NCBI RefSeq assembly: GCF_000757825.1
Contig: NZ_CP009451.1
Coordinates: 2,542,001-2,606,000, forward strand
From: Cedecea neteri
GTDB lineage: Bacteria; Pseudomonadota; Gammaproteobacteria; Enterobacterales; Enterobacteriaceae
Direction: 5' to 3'
DNA length: 64,000 nt
Shown: positions 1-9,776 of the stretch, in pieces
Layout of the letters: the number at the start of each line of letters is the position of its first letter
How positions within the stretch are numbered: position 1 is the first letter of the stretch
The notes under the pieces: generated by a model
The model's input: the letters and a program-made list of their open reading frames with translations, nothing else
What the model was told of the DNA's origin: nothing
The model's database searches: none
Made by a program: the position numbers and the translations under genes

Positions 1-1032
1 GATCTGACTGATGCTGCAGTAAAAATGGTTCGCATGCAGTCTATTGAGAAAAACCGCTATCGCGCCGAAGAGATGGCAGAAGAGCGCATTCTCGACGTGC
101 TGATCCCACCGGCGAAGAATAACTGGGGCCAGTCTGAAGCTCAGCAGGAACCTTCTGCGGCTCGCCAGTCGTTCCGCAAGAAACTGCGTGAAGGCCAGCT
201 GGATGACAAAGAGATTGAAATCGATCTCGCCGCTGCACCTATGGGTGTAGAAATCATGGCACCTCCGGGCATGGAAGAGATGACCAGCCAGCTGCAGTCC
301 ATGTTCCAGAACCTGGGCGGCCAGAAGCAGAAACCGCGCAAGCTGAAAATCAAAGATGCGATGAAGCTGCTGGTGGAAGAAGAAGCGGCAAAACTGGTGA
401 ACCCGGAAGAGCTGAAGCAAGACGCCATCGACGCGGTTGAGCAGCACGGTATCGTGTTTATCGATGAAATCGACAAAATTTGTAAGCGCGGCGGCAACAG
501 TTCCGGCCCGGACGTTTCCCGCGAAGGCGTACAGCGCGACCTGTTGCCTCTGGTAGAAGGGTGTACCGTGTCTACCAAGCACGGGATGGTGAAAACGGAC
601 CACATTCTGTTTATCGCTTCCGGCGCGTTCCAGGTTGCCAGCCCGTCAGATCTTATTCCTGAGCTGCAGGGCCGTCTGCCGATTCGCGTTGAGCTGCAGG
701 CTCTGACGGTTGACGATTTTGAGCGCATCCTGACCGAGCCAAACGCCTCAGTGACCGTACAGTACAAAGCGCTGATGGCGACCGAAGGCGTGAACATCGA
801 CTTTACCGAGGACGGTATCCGTCGTATTGCTCAGGCGGCCTGGCAGGTGAACGAATCAACCGAAAACATCGGTGCTCGTCGTCTGCACACCGTGCTTGAA
901 CGTCTGATGGAAGATATCTCCTATGACGCCAGCGAGCTAGATGGTCAGTCCATCCTGATCGACGCCGAATACGTGGGCAAACATCTGGATGAGTTGGTTG
1001 CAGATGAAGACCTGAGCCGTTTTATCCTATAA
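1..1032 (+). CDS. hslU: HslU, ATPase subunit of the HslUV protease (5' end outside window)
   Basis: AAA+ unfoldase that recognises, unfolds and feeds proteins into the HslV peptidase chamber in the cytoplasm. The frame is open from base 1, so about the first 100 codons lie outside the window; 343 codons remain of a family length near 443. What remains has the inserted I domain, the Walker B motif IVFIDEID (about fragment residues 151-158), the sensor/arginine-finger stretch around [12 protein letters not shown], the C-terminal [20 protein letters not shown] helix and the tail EDLSRFIL, which in this family docks into HslV. A strong terminator follows, then menA on the same strand, as in E. 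coli hslVU-menA. Identity is certain; only the start is missing. Confidence 0.97.
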   Translation, partial: DLTDAAVKMVRMQSIEKNRYRAEEMAEERILDVLIPPAKNNWGQSEAQQEPSAARQSFRKKLREGQLDDKEIEIDLAAAPMGVEIMAPPGMEEMTSQLQSMFQNLGGQKQKPRKLKIKDAMKLLVEEEAAKLVNPEELKQDAIDAVEQHGIVFIDEIDKICKRGGNSSGPDVSREGVQRDLLPLVEGCTVSTKHGMVKTDHILFIASGAFQVASPSDLIPELQGRLPIRVELQALTVDDFERILTEPNASVTVQYKALMATEGVNIDFTEDGIRRIAQAAWQVNESTENIGARRLHTVLERLMEDISYDASELDGQSILIDAEYVGKHLDELVADEDLSRFIL

Positions 1033-1061
1033 TCCGGCTAACGCATTTTCTTCATTTGAAG

Positions 1062-1088
1062 TGGAGGGCTTATGCCCTCCATTTTTTT
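1062..1088 (+). terminator. Rho-independent terminator after hslU
   Basis: Perfect 8-bp stem TGGAGGGC/GCCCTCCA with a TTAT loop (1070-1073), followed by seven T. It lies 29 bp after the hslU stop and 21 bp before menA, so menA expression needs readthrough or its own start signal. Confidence 0.9.
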
Positions 1089-1109
1089 ATCTAAGTTGGC
1101 AACCAAATA

Positions 1110-2036
1110 ATGAGCGATTCGCAACCTACAAGTGTCACCCAGGCCTGGCTGGAAAGTCTTCGCCCACGCACGCTGCCTCTGGCGTTTGCTTCCATCGTCT
1201 GCGGCTCGGCCCTGGCCTACTGGCAAGGCGTATTTGACCCTGCCGTGGCGCTGCTGGCGCTGCTGACCGCCGGGCTGCTGCAAATCTTGTCAAATCTCGC
1301 CAATGACTACGGCGATGCGGTTAAAGGCAGCGACAAAGAAGATCGCATCGGGCCGCTGCGTGGGATGCAAAAAGGGATGATTACTCAGGCACAGATGAAA
1401 CGTGCGCTGGTCATCACGGTCGTGCTGATCTGCCTCTCGGGCCTGTCGCTGGTCGCCCTCGCCTGTCACACTTTTGCGGACTTTATGGGCTTCTTGCTGC
1501 TCGGCGTACTGTCTATCGTCGCTGCCATTACCTACACCGTCGGCACTCGCCCTTACGGGTATATGGGGCTGGGGGATATTTCAGTGCTGGTGTTCTTCGG
1601 CTGGATTAGCGTCGCGGGAACCTGGTATCTGCAGGCTCATTCACTGGCGCCGCTGGTCATTCTGCCCGCCACCGCCTGCGGCCTGCTCGCAACGGCCGTG
1701 CTAAATATCAATAACCTACGTGATATCGACAGCGACCGTGAAAACGGTAAAAGTACGCTCGCCGTGCGCCTCGGCCCGGTCATTGCCCGCCGCTATCATG
1801 CCGGCCTGCTCATCGGTTCTTTGGTCTGCCTCGCCCTGTTTAACCTTATCTGGCTCAAGAGTCTGTGGGGATGGCTGTTTGTTCTGGCCGCGCCGCTTTT
1901 ACTCAAACAAGCAGCCTATGTGGTACGCGAGCAGTCTCCTGTTGCGATGCGCCCAATGCTGGAACGCACCGTAAAAGCAGCGTTGCTAACGAATCTGCTG
2001 TTTGCCATGGGCGTCGTGCTCAGTACCGTTTTCTGA
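1110..2036 (+). CDS. menA: 1,4-dihydroxy-2-naphthoate polyprenyltransferase MenA
   Basis: Integral membrane enzyme that attaches the polyprenyl chain to 1,4-dihydroxy-2-naphthoate, giving demethylmenaquinone in menaquinone biosynthesis. The 308-residue protein is a UbiA-family prenyltransferase: the first Asp-rich motif is NLANDYGDAVKGSD (residues 62-75) and the second is NNLRDIDSDR (201-210), both for Mg-diphosphate binding, set among about eight hydrophobic segments. The length matches the E. coli protein. The start ATG gives MSDSQPTSVTQAWLESLRPR; no strong ribosome binding site is visible. It is separated from hslU by a terminator and from rraA by a promoter region. Confidence 0.95.
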   Translation: MSDSQPTSVTQAWLESLRPRTLPLAFASIVCGSALAYWQGVFDPAVALLALLTAGLLQILSNLANDYGDAVKGSDKEDRIGPLRGMQKGMITQAQMKRALVITVVLICLSGLSLVALACHTFADFMGFLLLGVLSIVAAITYTVGTRPYGYMGLGDISVLVFFGWISVAGTWYLQAHSLAPLVILPATACGLLATAVLNINNLRDIDSDRENGKSTLAVRLGPVIARRYHAGLLIGSLVCLALFNLIWLKSLWGWLFVLAAPLLLKQAAYVVREQSPVAMRPMLERTVKAALLTNLLFAMGVVLSTVF

Positions 2037-2069
2037 TGACTGACAAATATCAATTAACAATTGATGATT

Positions 2070-2099
2070 TTGCCAACAGTTAACAGAACGCGATATACT
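2070..2099 (+). promoter_or_regulatory. Putative rraA promoter
   Basis: A TTGCCA -35-like box (2070-2075) and a TATACT -10 box (2094-2099) are separated by 18 bp and lie 33 bp upstream of the chosen rraA start. Seen by eye only. In E. coli rraA is known to have its own promoter in this gap. Confidence 0.55.
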
Positions 2100-2131
2100 G
2101 ACAACTCCTGCAGCAAATGAACCTTAATCCT

Positions 2132-2617
2132 ATGAAATACGATACTTCTGAGCTTTGTGACATCTACCAGGAAGAGGTCAACGTCGTCGAGCCGTTGTTC
2201 TCCAACTTTGGTGGCCGCTCGTCATTTGGTGGGCAAATCATCACGGTGAAATGTTTCGAGGACAACGGGTTGCTGTACGATCTGCTCGAAGAGAATGGCC
2301 GTGGACGCGTGTTGTTGGTCGACGGCGGCGGTTCGGTACGTCGTGCACTGATTGATGCGGAACTGGCTCGTCTTGCGCTGCAAAACGAGTGGGAAGGCAT
2401 TGTAGTTTACGGCGCGGTACGCCAGGTGGACGATCTGGAAGAGCTGGACATTGGCATTCAGGCCATTGCGGCAATTCCGGCAGGCTCTGCGGGTGAAGGC
2501 ATCGGCGAAAGCGATGTGCGCGTCAACTTCGGTGGCGTCACCTTCTTCTCCGGCGACCATCTGTATGCCGACAACACCGGAATCATCCTCTCCGAAGATC
2601 CGCTGGATATTGAGTAA
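2132..2617 (+). CDS. rraA: RraA, regulator of ribonuclease activity A
   Basis: Small cytoplasmic protein that binds the C-terminal part of RNase E and the RhlB helicase and inhibits mRNA decay; it forms a trimeric ring. The 161-residue product has the E. coli length and the family core [10 protein letters not shown] plus the [19 protein letters not shown] tail. I start at the ATG of [12 protein letters not shown] because that matches the family start; an ATG 15 bases upstream (2117) is in frame and would add five residues (MNLNP). The gene converges with zapB, with a shared terminator between them. Confidence 0.95.
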   Translation: MKYDTSELCDIYQEEVNVVEPLFSNFGGRSSFGGQIITVKCFEDNGLLYDLLEENGRGRVLLVDGGGSVRRALIDAELARLALQNEWEGIVVYGAVRQVDDLEELDIGIQAIAAIPAGSAGEGIGESDVRVNFGGVTFFSGDHLYADNTGIILSEDPLDIE

Positions 2618-2637
2618 TCCAGCTGATACATAGCAAA

Positions 2638-2667
2638 ACGGGCGCCTGAGGCGCCCGTTCTTATTTG
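2638..2667. terminator. Bidirectional terminator between rraA and zapB
   Basis: Stem ACGGGCGCC (2638-2646) and GGCGCCCGT (2650-2658) around a TGA loop, with T-rich sequence after it on the plus strand and AAAA before it, which reads as TTTT on the minus strand. It can end both converging genes. Confidence 0.85.
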
Positions 2668-2680
2668 TCGGAAGCGGGAA

Positions 2681-2920
2681 TTACACTTCTTCCATTTTGC
2701 CCAGCAGCGCATGCAAACGCTCCTGCCAGACGTGCTGTTGTTCTTTCAGGCTGCTGTTTTCACGCACCAGCTCTTCGTGATTGCTCTGCGCCTGCTGCAC
2801 TTCCTGAGCCAGACCGTTATTTTTCTCTTTCAGCTCTTCGATTTCCATCTGTAACAACGTAATCGTGTCAACCGCCTGCTGAACTTTTGCTTCCAGTTTC
2901 TCAAACACTTCAAATGACAT
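2681..2920 (-). CDS. zapB: Cell division factor ZapB
   Basis: Small coiled-coil protein that joins the Z-ring layer through ZapA and links it to MatP and the terminus. The 79-residue product is almost entirely heptad-patterned: [20 protein letters not shown] is followed by a Glu/Gln/Lys-rich coiled coil ending [10 protein letters not shown]. coli ZapB is about the same size. The frame stays open 204 bases further upstream, but an AGGAG six bases before this ATG and the conserved N-terminus fix the start here. The gene is transcribed away from glpF and converges with rraA. Confidence 0.95.
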   Translation of the reverse strand: MSFEVFEKLEAKVQQAVDTITLLQMEIEELKEKNNGLAQEVQQAQSNHEELVRENSSLKEQQHVWQERLHALLGKMEEV

Positions 2921-3022
2921 TTCGAACTCTCCTGAATGGCAAGGCGTTGATGGATGGCTATCCTCGTCCCGATTCTTCGGCGACGCCTTTATGAACGTAT
3001 GCGCAACACGTGGCGTAACTCG

Positions 3023-3051
3023 ATTGTAAGGAGCGCGGATGCACGTGTCCA
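3023..3051 (-). promoter_or_regulatory. Putative zapB promoter
   Basis: Read on the minus strand: -35 TGGACA (3046-3051), exactly 17 bp spacer, -10 TACAAT (3023-3028), about 100 bp upstream of the zapB start. A good sigma-70 match, by eye only. Confidence 0.5.
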
Positions 3052-3216
3052 GCGGCTTACCGCGCTCTTTGCGTAACATGACGTTTTTCAGCCTATGCCG
3101 AAAGCCATCCGCCCTCACGGCCAAAATTTGTTAAATAATACGTTAACAAAACGCGTAACTTCCCCCGTTTTATCATGCGGTGCCGCTCATTTTTTAGCGC
3201 GAAAACGCTCATTTTC

Positions 3217-3276
3217 TTGACGCACCACGCACATTTAAAGTTCGATATTTCTCGTTTGTGCTCGTTAACGATAAAT
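3217..3276 (+). promoter_or_regulatory. glpFK control region with GlpR-type operators
   Basis: The 436-bp gap between zapB and glpF holds a TTGACG box (3217-3222) followed by tandem GlpR-like half-sites: TTCGATA at 3241-3247 and GCTCGTTAACGATAA at 3260-3274. I recall an almost identical block in front of E. coli glpF, where GlpR represses and CRP activates. The rest of the gap (2921-3216, 3277-3356) holds the zapB promoter and an A+T-rich leader; I see no gene in it. Confidence 0.7.
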
Positions 3277-3356
3277 TAACACCGTGCCTACACGGCATAA
3301 AGGTGGCTAGGACGCTCTACAACAATAATCATCAATTTTGCCTTCAGGACCCCACT

Positions 3357-4211
3357 ATGAGTCAGACAGCTACAACAACCTTAAAAGGCCAGTGCATCGC
3401 CGAATTCATGGGTACCGCGTTGTTGATCTTCTTCGGCGTGGGATGTGTTGCTGCATTGAAAGTGGCCGGTGCCACCTTCGGGCAGTGGGAAATCAGTATC
3501 ATCTGGGGCTTAGGGGTGGCGATGGCTATCTATATGACCGCAGGGGTTTCTGGTGCACATCTTAACCCGGCCGTGACGATCGCACTCTGGCTGTTCGCTT
3601 GTTTTGACGGCCGCAAAGTCGTGCCGTTTATTATTTCACAGTTCCTTGGCGCGTTCAGCGCCGCCGCGTTGGTTTATGGCTTATATTACAATCTGTTCCT
3701 CGACTACGAACAAACGCATCATATGGTGCGCGGCAGCGTAGAAAGCCTGGATTTAGCAGGTATCTTCTCCACCTACCCGAATCCACACATTAACTTTGTG
3801 CAGGCCTTTGCCGTAGAAATGGTGATTACCGCCATTCTGATGGGCGTGATTCTGGCGCTGACCGATGACGGTAACGGCGTGCCGCGTGGCCCACTGGCTC
3901 CGCTGCTGATTGGCTTGCTGATCGCGGTTATCGGCGCGTCAATGGGCCCGCTGACCGGGTTTGCGATGAACCCTGCTCGTGACCTTGGGCCGAAGACCTT
4001 CGCGTGGCTGGCAGGCTGGGGCGACGTAGCCTTCACCGGTGGGAAAGACATGCCTTACTTCCTGGTGCCGCTGTTTGCGCCTATTGTCGGCGCGTGCCTC
4101 GGCGCATTCGGCTACCGTAAATTGATTGGTCGCCACCTGCCATGCGATGTCTGCGTTGTCGAAGAAGACAAGCCGGACACCAAGGTGACCTCTCAGCAAA
4201 AAGCACTGTAA
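3357..4211 (+). CDS. glpF: Glycerol uptake facilitator GlpF
   Basis: Aquaglyceroporin that lets glycerol diffuse through the inner membrane. The 284-residue protein has six transmembrane segments and both half-helix NPA motifs (residues 70-72 in HLNPAVT and 205-207 in FAMNPARD); Arg208 right after the second motif is the selectivity-filter arginine. E. coli GlpF has 281 residues. The frame is open 99 bases further upstream, but that extension runs through the operator region, so I use the ATG of MSQTATTTLKG. glpK follows 21 bp downstream, so uptake is coupled to phosphorylation. Confidence 0.97.
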   Translation: MSQTATTTLKGQCIAEFMGTALLIFFGVGCVAALKVAGATFGQWEISIIWGLGVAMAIYMTAGVSGAHLNPAVTIALWLFACFDGRKVVPFIISQFLGAFSAAALVYGLYYNLFLDYEQTHHMVRGSVESLDLAGIFSTYPNPHINFVQAFAVEMVITAILMGVILALTDDGNGVPRGPLAPLLIGLLIAVIGASMGPLTGFAMNPARDLGPKTFAWLAGWGDVAFTGGKDMPYFLVPLFAPIVGACLGAFGYRKLIGRHLPCDVCVVEEDKPDTKVTSQQKAL

Positions 4212-4217
4212 TACTGA

Positions 4218-5747
<1,530 letters not shown>

Positions 5748-5754
5748 TCTCCAT

Positions 5755-5785
5755 AAGGCCCCTGAAGAGGGGCCTTTCAGTTTCT
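5755..5785 (+). terminator. Terminator after glpK
   Basis: Stem AAGGCCCCT/AGGGGCCTT around GAAG (5764-5767), then TTTCAGTTT. The T-tract is broken, so partial readthrough into glpX is possible; in E. coli glpX is transcribed with glpFK. Confidence 0.75.
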
Positions 5786-5853
5786 GCCTTGCCCGCCCTC
5801 TTCCCCGCCTGTGCTAAACTCCCCGGCAATTCTGTTTGCTAAATGAGTCTGCT

Positions 5854-6864
5854 ATGAAACGAGAACTTGCCATCGAATTTTCCCGCGTGACCGAAGCCGC
5901 CGCGCTTGCTGGCTACAAATGGCTTGGCCGTGGGGATAAGAATGTGGCCGACGGCGCGGCCGTAAACGCCATGCGTATCGTCCTTAACCAAATCAACATC
6001 GACGGCGAAATCGTCATCGGCGAAGGTGAGATCGACGAAGCGCCGATGCTCTACATTGGCGAAAAGGTCGGTACCGGCAAAGGCGATGCGGTGGATATTG
6101 CCGTTGATCCGATTGAAGGCACGCGTATGACGGCGATGGGTCAGGCCAACGCCCTGGCGGTTCTCGCAGTGGGCGATAAAGGCACGTTTCTGAATGCACC
6201 CGATATGTATATGGAGAAACTGATCGTTGGGCCGGGAGCCAAAGGCGCAATCGACCTTAATCTCGGCCTTGAAGATAATCTCCGCAACATCGCGTCTGCG
6301 CTGGAAAAGCCACTTGGTGAGCTGACGGTAACCATCCTGGCAAAACCACGCCACGACGAAACGATTAAAGAGATGCAGCAGCTTGGCGTGCGCGTGTTCG
6401 CCATTCCTGACGGCGATGTTGCCGCCTCGATCCTGACCTGCATGCCGGACAGCGAAGTTGACGTCCTCTATGGGATCGGCGGCGCTCCGGAAGGCGTAGT
6501 TTCTGCGGCAGTTATTCGCGCGCTGGACGGCGATATGCAGGGTCGGCTGCTGGCTCGTCACCACGTAAAAGGCGACAGCGAAGAGAATCGTCGCATTGGC
6601 GAGCAGGAACTGGCGCGCTGCAAAGCAATGGGCATCGAGGCCGGGCTGGTGTTAAAGCTTGATGAAATGGCGCGTAACGACAACGTTATTTTCTCCGCCA
6701 CAGGCATCACCAAAGGCGATTTGCTGGAAGGCATCACCCGTAAGGGCAACATGGCCACCACGGAAACGCTGCTGATTCGCGGCAAATCCCGGACCATTCG
6801 CCGCATCCAGTCCATTCACTATCTGGATCGTAAAGATACCGAAGTGCAGAAGCATATTCTGTAA
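5854..6864 (+). CDS. glpX: Class II fructose-1,6-bisphosphatase GlpX
   Basis: Mn-dependent phosphatase converting fructose 1,6-bisphosphate to fructose 6-phosphate in gluconeogenesis. Motifs of the lithium-sensitive phosphatase fold are GEGEIDEAPMLYIGE and DPIEGTRM (metal and phosphate ligands), followed by the sugar-binding half GIGGAPEG. With the ATG of MKRELAIEFSRV the protein has 336 residues, exactly the E. coli length; a TTG 18 bases upstream is in frame but unlikely. It follows glpK behind a terminator-like hairpin and precedes fpr. Confidence 0.96.
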   Translation: MKRELAIEFSRVTEAAALAGYKWLGRGDKNVADGAAVNAMRIVLNQINIDGEIVIGEGEIDEAPMLYIGEKVGTGKGDAVDIAVDPIEGTRMTAMGQANALAVLAVGDKGTFLNAPDMYMEKLIVGPGAKGAIDLNLGLEDNLRNIASALEKPLGELTVTILAKPRHDETIKEMQQLGVRVFAIPDGDVAASILTCMPDSEVDVLYGIGGAPEGVVSAAVIRALDGDMQGRLLARHHVKGDSEENRRIGEQELARCKAMGIEAGLVLKLDEMARNDNVIFSATGITKGDLLEGITRKGNMATTETLLIRGKSRTIRRIQSIHYLDRKDTEVQKHIL

Positions 6865-6963
6865 CGTTTCTCGTTTGTTGGTTAGAGCTTTCCGGCTCGT
6901 TTGGGCTGGAAATGCCGCCACATTCTGGAGAAGATAGAAAAAAAGTAACGACGGGAGTGCAAC

Positions 6964-7710
6964 ATGGCGGAGTGGGTTACAGGTAAAGTCACCAGGGTTC
7001 AAAACTGGACCGATTCTCTCTTCAGCCTGACGGTTCACGCGCCGGTAAATGCGTTTACCGCCGGGCAATTTACCAAGCTTGGGCTTGAGATAGACGGCGA
7101 ACGCGTTCAGCGCGCCTACTCCTACGTTAACGCCCCGAGTAACCCCGATCTTGAGTTCTATCTGGTTACCGTTCCCGAAGGCAAACTCAGCCCTCGCCTG
7201 CATGCCCTTCAGCCTGGTGATGAAGTGCAGCTGGTCAGCGAGGCGGCCGGGTTCTTCGTGCTGGAAGAAATCCCCGAATGCAAGACGCTCTGGATGCTGG
7301 CGACCGGCACCGCGCTGGGGCCTTATCTGTCTATCCTGCAGGAAGGCAAAGATCTTGAGCGCTTTGACAATATCGTTCTGCTTCACGCGGTGCGCTACGC
7401 CAGCGACTTAAGCTATCTCCCGCTCATGCTTGAGTTACAGGAGCGCTATCAGGGGAAACTGCGTATTCAAACCGTGGTCAGTCGTGAAACCGTTCCAGGT
7501 TCGCTCACCGGGCGCGTTCCGGCGTTAATTGAAAGCGGCGAGCTTGAGGCGGCTGTAGGCTTAGCGATGGATATTGAAACCAGCCATGTGATGCTATGCG
7601 GGAACCCGCAAATGGTGCGTGATACCCAGCAATTGCTGAAAGATACCCGGCAGATGGCCAAACATCTGCGCCGCAGACCTGGCCATATGACCGCCGAACA
7701 TTACTGGTAA
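6964..7710 (+). CDS. fpr: Ferredoxin/flavodoxin-NADP+ reductase Fpr
   Basis: FAD enzyme moving electrons between NADPH and flavodoxin or ferredoxin, for radical enzymes and oxidative-stress repair. The 248 residues match E. coli. FAD site RAYSYVNAP (residues about 50-58), NADP-binding GTALGPYLSIL and CGNPQMV, and the C-terminal aromatic EHYW that stacks on the flavin are all present. A GGGAG sequence lies just before the ATG. In E. coli the gene is activated by SoxS; I could not pick out a convincing soxbox in the 99-bp upstream gap. It ends one base before the convergent DUF805 gene. Confidence 0.96.
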   Translation: MAEWVTGKVTRVQNWTDSLFSLTVHAPVNAFTAGQFTKLGLEIDGERVQRAYSYVNAPSNPDLEFYLVTVPEGKLSPRLHALQPGDEVQLVSEAAGFFVLEEIPECKTLWMLATGTALGPYLSILQEGKDLERFDNIVLLHAVRYASDLSYLPLMLELQERYQGKLRIQTVVSRETVPGSLTGRVPALIESGELEAAVGLAMDIETSHVMLCGNPQMVRDTQQLLKDTRQMAKHLRRRPGHMTAEHYW

Positions 7711-7711
7711 G

Positions 7712-8131
7712 TTAGCGAAATTTAACTTCGCTGGTCTCTTTCCCGAAGCGGTTTTCTCCCTGGGTGCCAACAAACGCACCCAGGTCCATCAACACCATGA
7801 CGAAGATAAGCGTCGGGATAAAACGCCCTAATCCCCACTGCCACAGCGTGCCAAAAGTTTCCCAGTTCCCCGCCACCAGCAGCCATGCCGGAATGAACAG
7901 CAACGCCCACCAGCCTTTTTTATCCCTGTCGTGCAGGCGCTTCACAATCACTGCGGCGGTGGGAATCAACGAGCCGGTGAGGAAGAAGCCCGCCGTGGAG
8001 TAAGGCAGGATTTCTGCCCCGGCCAGGGTAAACAGAATAATCAGCCCGACTATCCACGCGCCGATCCAGATCCAAAAGTCACGGCGTCCAATACGCCCTT
8101 TAAAAGAGAACAACCATTGTTGTATGGTCAT
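7712..8131 (-). CDS. yiiR: DUF805 membrane protein (YiiR-like)
   Basis: Small inner-membrane protein of unknown function. The 139-residue product starts MTIQQWLFSFKGRIGRRDFW, the typical DUF805 opening, and has four hydrophobic segments with the loop KRLHDRDKKGWWALL. The frame is open 99 bases further upstream, but the family N-terminus and an AAGGACC before this ATG set the start. The gene sits between fpr and yiiQ as in E. coli and is convergent with fpr, one base between the stops. Family assignment is firm; no function is known. Confidence 0.9.
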   Translation of the reverse strand: MTIQQWLFSFKGRIGRRDFWIWIGAWIVGLIILFTLAGAEILPYSTAGFFLTGSLIPTAAVIVKRLHDRDKKGWWALLFIPAWLLVAGNWETFGTLWQWGLGRFIPTLIFVMVLMDLGAFVGTQGENRFGKETSEVKFR

Positions 8132-8248
8132 GGGTAAGGTCCTTATTATTTTCTCGCGGCGTAGTGTACCCTGGTCACCGCCCGTTTTGACAAGCCAACG
8201 GATTGCCGATTTAATCGGGATGATGAACAAATCAGGAGAAGTGTGTCG

Positions 8249-8848
8249 ATGAAATACCTGCTGCCTGCCCTTGTGCTGCTGGCGCTGCCTCTGGCGGTGA
8301 GTCGGGCAGATCCTACGTCAGATACAGCTTCTCAGCTTCCTGCCGCCCCTTACCTGCTGCCAGGTGCACCGACTTTCGATCTGACCATTACCCAGTTTCG
8401 CGGAAGGTTTGATATCGATAATCCGTCGCTGCCTCTGAATGAATTCCGCGCAGTGGAGAAAAGCCGCGACAAAGCTAACCTGACCCGCGCCGCCACCAAG
8501 ATCAACGAAAATCTTTACGCTTCTACGGCGCTGGAACTCGGTACCTTAAAAATTAAGTCGATGCAGATAACCTGGCTGCCCATTCAAGGACCGGAGCAAA
8601 AAGCCGCCCGCGGCAAGGCGCTGGAGTATATGGCCGCGATTATCCGCAGCTTCACGCCAACGCTTTCAAAAGCGCAAAGCCAGCAGAAGCTGACCAAATT
8701 ACTCAGCGATGGAAAAAATAAACGCTATTTCGCCCAGAACGACGGTGCCATCCGCTATGTGGTGGCAGATAACGGCGAAAAAGGGCTAACTTTCGCCGTT
8801 GAACCGATTAAGCTAACGCTATCCGAGACGTTAAACAGCGGCGAATAA
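8249..8848 (+). CDS. yiiQ: Periplasmic DUF1454 protein YiiQ
   Basis: Uncharacterised exported protein. The N-terminus MKYLLPALVLLALPLAVSRA is a clear Sec signal peptide, leaving a mature domain of about 178 residues. Length is 199 residues, as in E. coli YiiQ. An AGGAG ends ten bases before the ATG; a GTG six bases upstream is an alternative start. Always found next to tpiA in enterics, but no reaction is known. Confidence 0.9.
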   Translation: MKYLLPALVLLALPLAVSRADPTSDTASQLPAAPYLLPGAPTFDLTITQFRGRFDIDNPSLPLNEFRAVEKSRDKANLTRAATKINENLYASTALELGTLKIKSMQITWLPIQGPEQKAARGKALEYMAAIIRSFTPTLSKAQSQQKLTKLLSDGKNKRYFAQNDGAIRYVVADNGEKGLTFAVEPIKLTLSETLNSGE

Positions 8849-8956
8849 ATGACAAAAAGCAAAGCCTTTCACCCGCTGACTCTCTATACTGTTTCACAGA
8901 CCAAGCTGCCCAACGGGCAGTGATTCTTTTTATTGCTTACCGCGTGGAGAATTAAA

Positions 8957-9724
8957 ATGCGACATCCTTTAGTGATGGGTAACTGGAAACTGAACGGCAG
9001 CAAACATATGGTTAACGAGCTTATCGCTAACCTGCGTAAAGAGCTGTCTGGCGTGGACGGCTGCGGCGTTGCCATCGCCCCACCAACCATGTACCTGGAC
9101 CTGGCTAAACACGCTGCTTCCGGTAGCCACATCATTCTTGGCGCGCAGAACGTAGACGTTAACCTGTCCGGCGCGTTCACCGGTGAAGTTTCTGCAGACA
9201 TGCTGAAAGATATCGGTGCTAAATACATCATCATTGGCCACTCTGAGCGTCGTACCTATCACGCTGAGTCCGACGAGTTCATCGCCAAAAAATTCGCCGT
9301 GCTGAAAGCAGCAGGCCTGGTGCCAGTACTGTGCATCGGTGAAAGCGAAGCGGAAAATGAAGCGGGCAAAACTGAAGAAGTTTGCGCACGCCAGATTGAC
9401 GCCGTGCTGAAAACTCAGGGCGCAGCAGCTTTCGAAGGCGCGGTTATCGCTTACGAACCAATTTGGGCTATCGGTACCGGTAAATCTGCAACCCCAGCTC
9501 AGGCTCAGGCAGTACACAAATTTATCCGTGACCACATTGCTAAAGCAGACGCGAAAGTGGCTGAGCAAGTGATCATCCAGTACGGCGGTTCCGTTAACGA
9601 TAAAAACGCAGCAGAGCTGTTTGCTCAGCCGGACATCGACGGCGCGCTGGTTGGCGGTGCATCCCTGAAAGCGGACGCTTTCGCGGTTATCGTTAAAGCA
9701 GCAGCTGAAGCGAAAAAAGCGTAA
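8957..9724 (+). CDS. tpiA: Triose-phosphate isomerase TpiA
   Basis: Interconverts dihydroxyacetone phosphate and glyceraldehyde 3-phosphate in glycolysis. TIM barrel of 255 residues, the E. coli length, with catalytic Lys11 (GNWKLNG), His95 (IIIGHSERR) and Glu167 ([11 protein letters not shown]), and the phosphate-gripping loop [13 protein letters not shown] lies before the ATG. Codon use is strongly biased to frequent codons, as expected for an abundant protein. An in-frame ATG 24 bases upstream is not supported by homology. Confidence 0.98.
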   Translation: MRHPLVMGNWKLNGSKHMVNELIANLRKELSGVDGCGVAIAPPTMYLDLAKHAASGSHIILGAQNVDVNLSGAFTGEVSADMLKDIGAKYIIIGHSERRTYHAESDEFIAKKFAVLKAAGLVPVLCIGESEAENEAGKTEEVCARQIDAVLKTQGAAAFEGAVIAYEPIWAIGTGKSATPAQAQAVHKFIRDHIAKADAKVAEQVIIQYGGSVNDKNAAELFAQPDIDGALVGGASLKADAFAVIVKAAAEAKKA

Positions 9725-9744
9725 TTACGCGAATAATATTGATG

Positions 9745-9776
9745 AACGGCTCCGGCAAGCGGAGCCGTTTTTTTTT
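9745..9776 (+). terminator. Terminator after tpiA
   Basis: Ten-bp stem AACGGCTCCG/CGGAGCCGTT around GCAAG (9755-9759), followed by an unbroken run of T. The T-run overlaps the stop codon of the convergent transporter gene. Confidence 0.92.

Noticed and set aside
141..797. Long antisense open frame (218 codons) opposite hslU
   Set aside because: No start signals; Ser/Arg-rich translation typical of a shadow frame of a codon-biased gene. The same applies to antisense frames at 3939-4679, 5082-5735, 5839-6564, 6652-7386, 8969-9568 and 16375-16974.
2921..3124. N-terminal extension of zapB by 68 residues
   Set aside because: The extension has no coiled-coil character or family match, crosses the likely promoter, and the internal ATG has a good AGGAG.
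6865..6963. soxbox before fpr
   Set aside because: Expected from E. coli but no convincing match found by eye.
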